From Nemertoderma westbladi (Eukaryota; Xenacoelomorpha; Nemertodermatida; Nemertodermatidae): a stretch of 52,512 nt of DNA. Shown piece after piece: positions 50,561 to 52,512 of the stretch (its first letter is position 1; every line of letters begins with the position of its first letter). The notes below the pieces were generated by a model. It did no database searches. It saw only the letters and a list, made by a program, of their open reading frames with translations, and had not been told where the DNA came from. The translations under genes were made by a program, and so were the position numbers. Location of the stretch: NCBI GenBank assembly GCA_032718475.1, contig JAUCBJ010007046.1, positions 1-52,512 on the forward strand. Direction: 5' to 3'.

Positions 50561-51300
50561 TACGATTTTGACATGCTAATAACTTTGTCGGATTTAAAGC
50601 TGCCAAGTTGAAAATTTGTAGGTATCAATATGAGCTAAAGTTGAGATTTTTGAGAGACTTTCAGACACCATCAGTGCAATGGTCTCCCGCTAGAGGGCCA
50701 CATGTCTAAACATTAAATGCCCTCCCATTTCTTTGCTTTTAATCCGTTTAAGCTGAAACTTGGCAGATATGTATTAGACCATTAGCTGTGACTTTCAAAG
50801 GAGGCGAATCCATCTGCAGTTCTCCAGTCTGCCGCTAGAGGGCCAAATGTCTGAAAGTGAAATCGTTGTCGTCGTTATGATATTGACATGCTTATAACTT
50901 TGTCGAATTTAAAGCTGCCAAGTTGAAAATTTGTTTTGTAGAAAATCAGTTCAACAGTCACCCGCTATAGGACTACTTTATGCGTGAAAGTGAATATATT
51001 CTCCCGTCTCATTGATTTTAATCAGGTTAAGCTGAATCTTGCCATATATTCTGGACCACATGCTGCGTCTTTGTGGGGGGGGGGGGGGGGGGGGGGGGGA
51101 GATTTAATCGGTCTGCCGCTATACGACGAAATTTCTGAAAGTGAGATCCGTCTCTCATTTCGTTATCCGTTATTCAAGATGAAACTTGGCCGATGTACAT
51201 ATGTACTATTCATCCATAGGCTGTGTCTTTGTGGGGCTGGAGACCCTAATCCATCTTCAGTTCTCACTATACCGCTAGAGTCAGAAATGTCTGAATAGAA
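50522..51300. repeat. GTC repeat and degenerate ~150-170-bp tandem repeats
   Basis: After the GTC tract there are four to five diverged units. Each has an AAGCTG.{2}A.CTTG core (as in TTAAGCTGAAACTTGGCAGA), a GCTGTGTCTTT-like stretch and CCGCTAGAGGGCCAAATGTC or a relative, ending CTGAAAGTGA. One unit carries a 25-base G tract (51075-51099). Confidence 0.65.
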
Positions 51301-51990
51301 ATGAAAGAGGTAAAAAGTGATTAGGCGAAATCTGCTTAAAATTTGCTAATACAGTAATACTTTCGAATTAGTACTTAAATTAAATTTAAGTCACGTCCTG
51401 CGCGAAGGCCCCACTTCGTGTTATCAATACATGTTGTTATGATTCCATGGTAGTAGGGCCTATAGTACTAGTTTTTAAGAATAAGTTAACTGTTCTTGAT
51501 AGAAATATTATTAAATTTACTGGAAAGCCATGACAGGCAGCATGACGACCAGACCAGTTGCTATGCCGTATAACTATTATTATGTTAATGAGTTTAAATG
51601 ACACATCATTACGTAAATGATTTAATGCTAAATGACAGGGGGATAAATGACACGCGAATAGCAGTTTCTTGAAACATAAAAACTTTCTGTTATAATTAAA
51701 GTATTATTTTTAATCTTTCCAATTAAGCCAAATTAAATGACCGTATGTAAAACAGTCCCCTCAGTTTAATTATAATATTAATTTAATTTATTAATTCAAT
51801 TTCATTTGTAATTTCAGTAACTTACTTTATAACTATGATTTTATCATATTAATTCTTAATAGCGGATTTTCTAAATTACTCATCTTTACTGGGGGGGGGG
51901 GGGGGGGGGGCTTTACTGGGGGAATGAACATGTACTGGTGCGCATTACTCAGAATGAGTAGTATACCGACTACTGTACTACAGGCTACAG
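51301..51990. other. AT-rich interior of outer element, no gene
   Basis: Nothing recognised apart from a G tract at 51891-51910 flanked on both sides by CTTTACTGGGGG. Confidence 0.5.
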
Positions 51991-52410
51991 GTTGGGTGCA
52001 ACCTTCGCCCGAGTACAACCTTCGCCCGCGTCCAATCTTCGCCCGCGTCCACACTTCACCAAGGGGAAAACCTTCGCCCGCAAGGCAATCTTCCACCGCG
52101 AACAACCTTCGCCCAATAAGATTTGTAGTTACCAATTAAGGGAAAGGAGCAGGTTACAGAGACGGCTTCTTCTAACCAAAACATAAACGATGTTGTTACC
52201 AATTTAAGGTAAGGAGCAGGTTACAGAAACGGCTTTTTCTAACCAAAACAATAATTGTTTAGTTGGCGATGGTTGCTCGCGGGAGAAGATTGTCTGCGGG
52301 CGAAGTTTGCTGCGTACCCTACTAAACATTACACATCACGTGTGGCGGGCATTTTGTTAAAATTCCAAACAATCACACCTGGACTACGCTGGGGGGGGGG
52401 GGGGGGGGGG
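51991..52410. repeat. CTTCGCCCG repeats and 67-bp satellite units
   Basis: About seven CTTCGCCCGCG-like units lie at 51998-52112, with inverted relatives (GCGGGCGAAG) near 52290-52310. Between them, 52133-52255 holds two units of the 67-bp satellite seen at 28465-29210. A G tract lies at 52391-52411. Confidence 0.75.
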
Positions 52411-52512
52411 GCTCTTCCCCAACACCCACAACTACTACAGTATAAATATGAATTACAATTTGGGGTCTGGGACCCTACCGTAGGAAATTCCTGGCTACGC
52501 GGCTGATCCACA

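Larger units (their letters stand above)
47228..52505. mobile_element. hAT-type non-autonomous element, ~5.3 kb (outer)
   Basis: The left end reads CACTAGCGTAGCGAGGGTAG. The right end, inverted, reads CAGCCGCGTAGCCAGGAATT. They share CA..(C/A)GCGTAGC.AGG, the style of hAT termini. ATCCACAT precedes the left end (47220-47227), and ATCCACA follows the right end (52506-52512), where the window stops, so seven of the expected eight target bases are visible. The interrupted sequence is repeat R1, which reads ATCCACATACAG when intact. No transposase is recognised inside. The interior is repeats and a nested hAT element. Confidence 0.6.

Overview
The window is eukaryotic, almost certainly from an animal, and is dominated by mobile and repetitive DNA. 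Evidence for this is a spliced C2H2 zinc-finger gene, an APE/RT LINE, Ty3/gypsy, BEL/Pao and Penelope-like retroelements, hAT-type and piggyBac-type non-autonomous DNA transposons, several minisatellites and satellites, and many long C/G homopolymers. The mix resembles aquatic invertebrates, but the species cannot be named from the sequence. I see no rRNA, tRNA or CRISPR array.

Layout. 559-6429: a DNA transposon with about 0.55-0.6 kb inverted termini made largely of a 20-bp minisatellite. It carries two convergent genes, an IS3/retroviral-integrase-like DDE transposase (1354-2502, +) and a zinc-ribbon/HECT E3 ubiquitin ligase (3601-5724, -), with a piggyBac-type MITE nested between them. 8306-11062: an internally deleted Ty3/gypsy element (minus strand) with 239-bp LTRs that differ at one base seen by eye. 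12688-19730: a Penelope-like element (PLE) in the typical partial-tandem arrangement. One long RT + GIY-YIG ORF (15075-18425) is flanked by 2.4-2.6 kb direct repeats, each holding a hammerhead-ribozyme-like motif. Its right end runs in frame into a BEL/Pao gag-protease remnant (19694-21637).

23275-24724: an unrecognised pair of overlapping ORFs. The second has three CCHC zinc-knuckle-like motifs, a basic tail and one in-frame TGA. 26238-26501: a probable M1-aminopeptidase exon or remnant. 26860-30065: AACGTTA-rich DNA, then inverted arms of CCCCAAAA-type minisatellite around a 67-bp satellite.

31313-46769: a roughly 5-kb segment present twice in tandem. Each copy contains 73-bp repeats, a 39/44-bp satellite and a two-exon C2H2 zinc-finger gene. 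Copy A (gene 38350-40979, -) is intact. Copy B (43951-46588) is broken by 7-bp and 16-bp deletions. Copy A has been split by a nearly full-length LINE with two open ORFs (about 32547-36823, -). 47228-52505: a probable 5.3-kb hAT-type non-autonomous element, whose right target duplication runs into the end of the window. A second 2.1-kb hAT-type element (48402-50521) is nested in it.

The most unusual object is the transposase + HECT-ligase transposon. The most puzzling is the zinc-knuckle ORF pair at 23.3-24.7 kb. Positions, reading frames and repeat boundaries were read by eye. Family assignments rest on recognised motifs, not on database searches.
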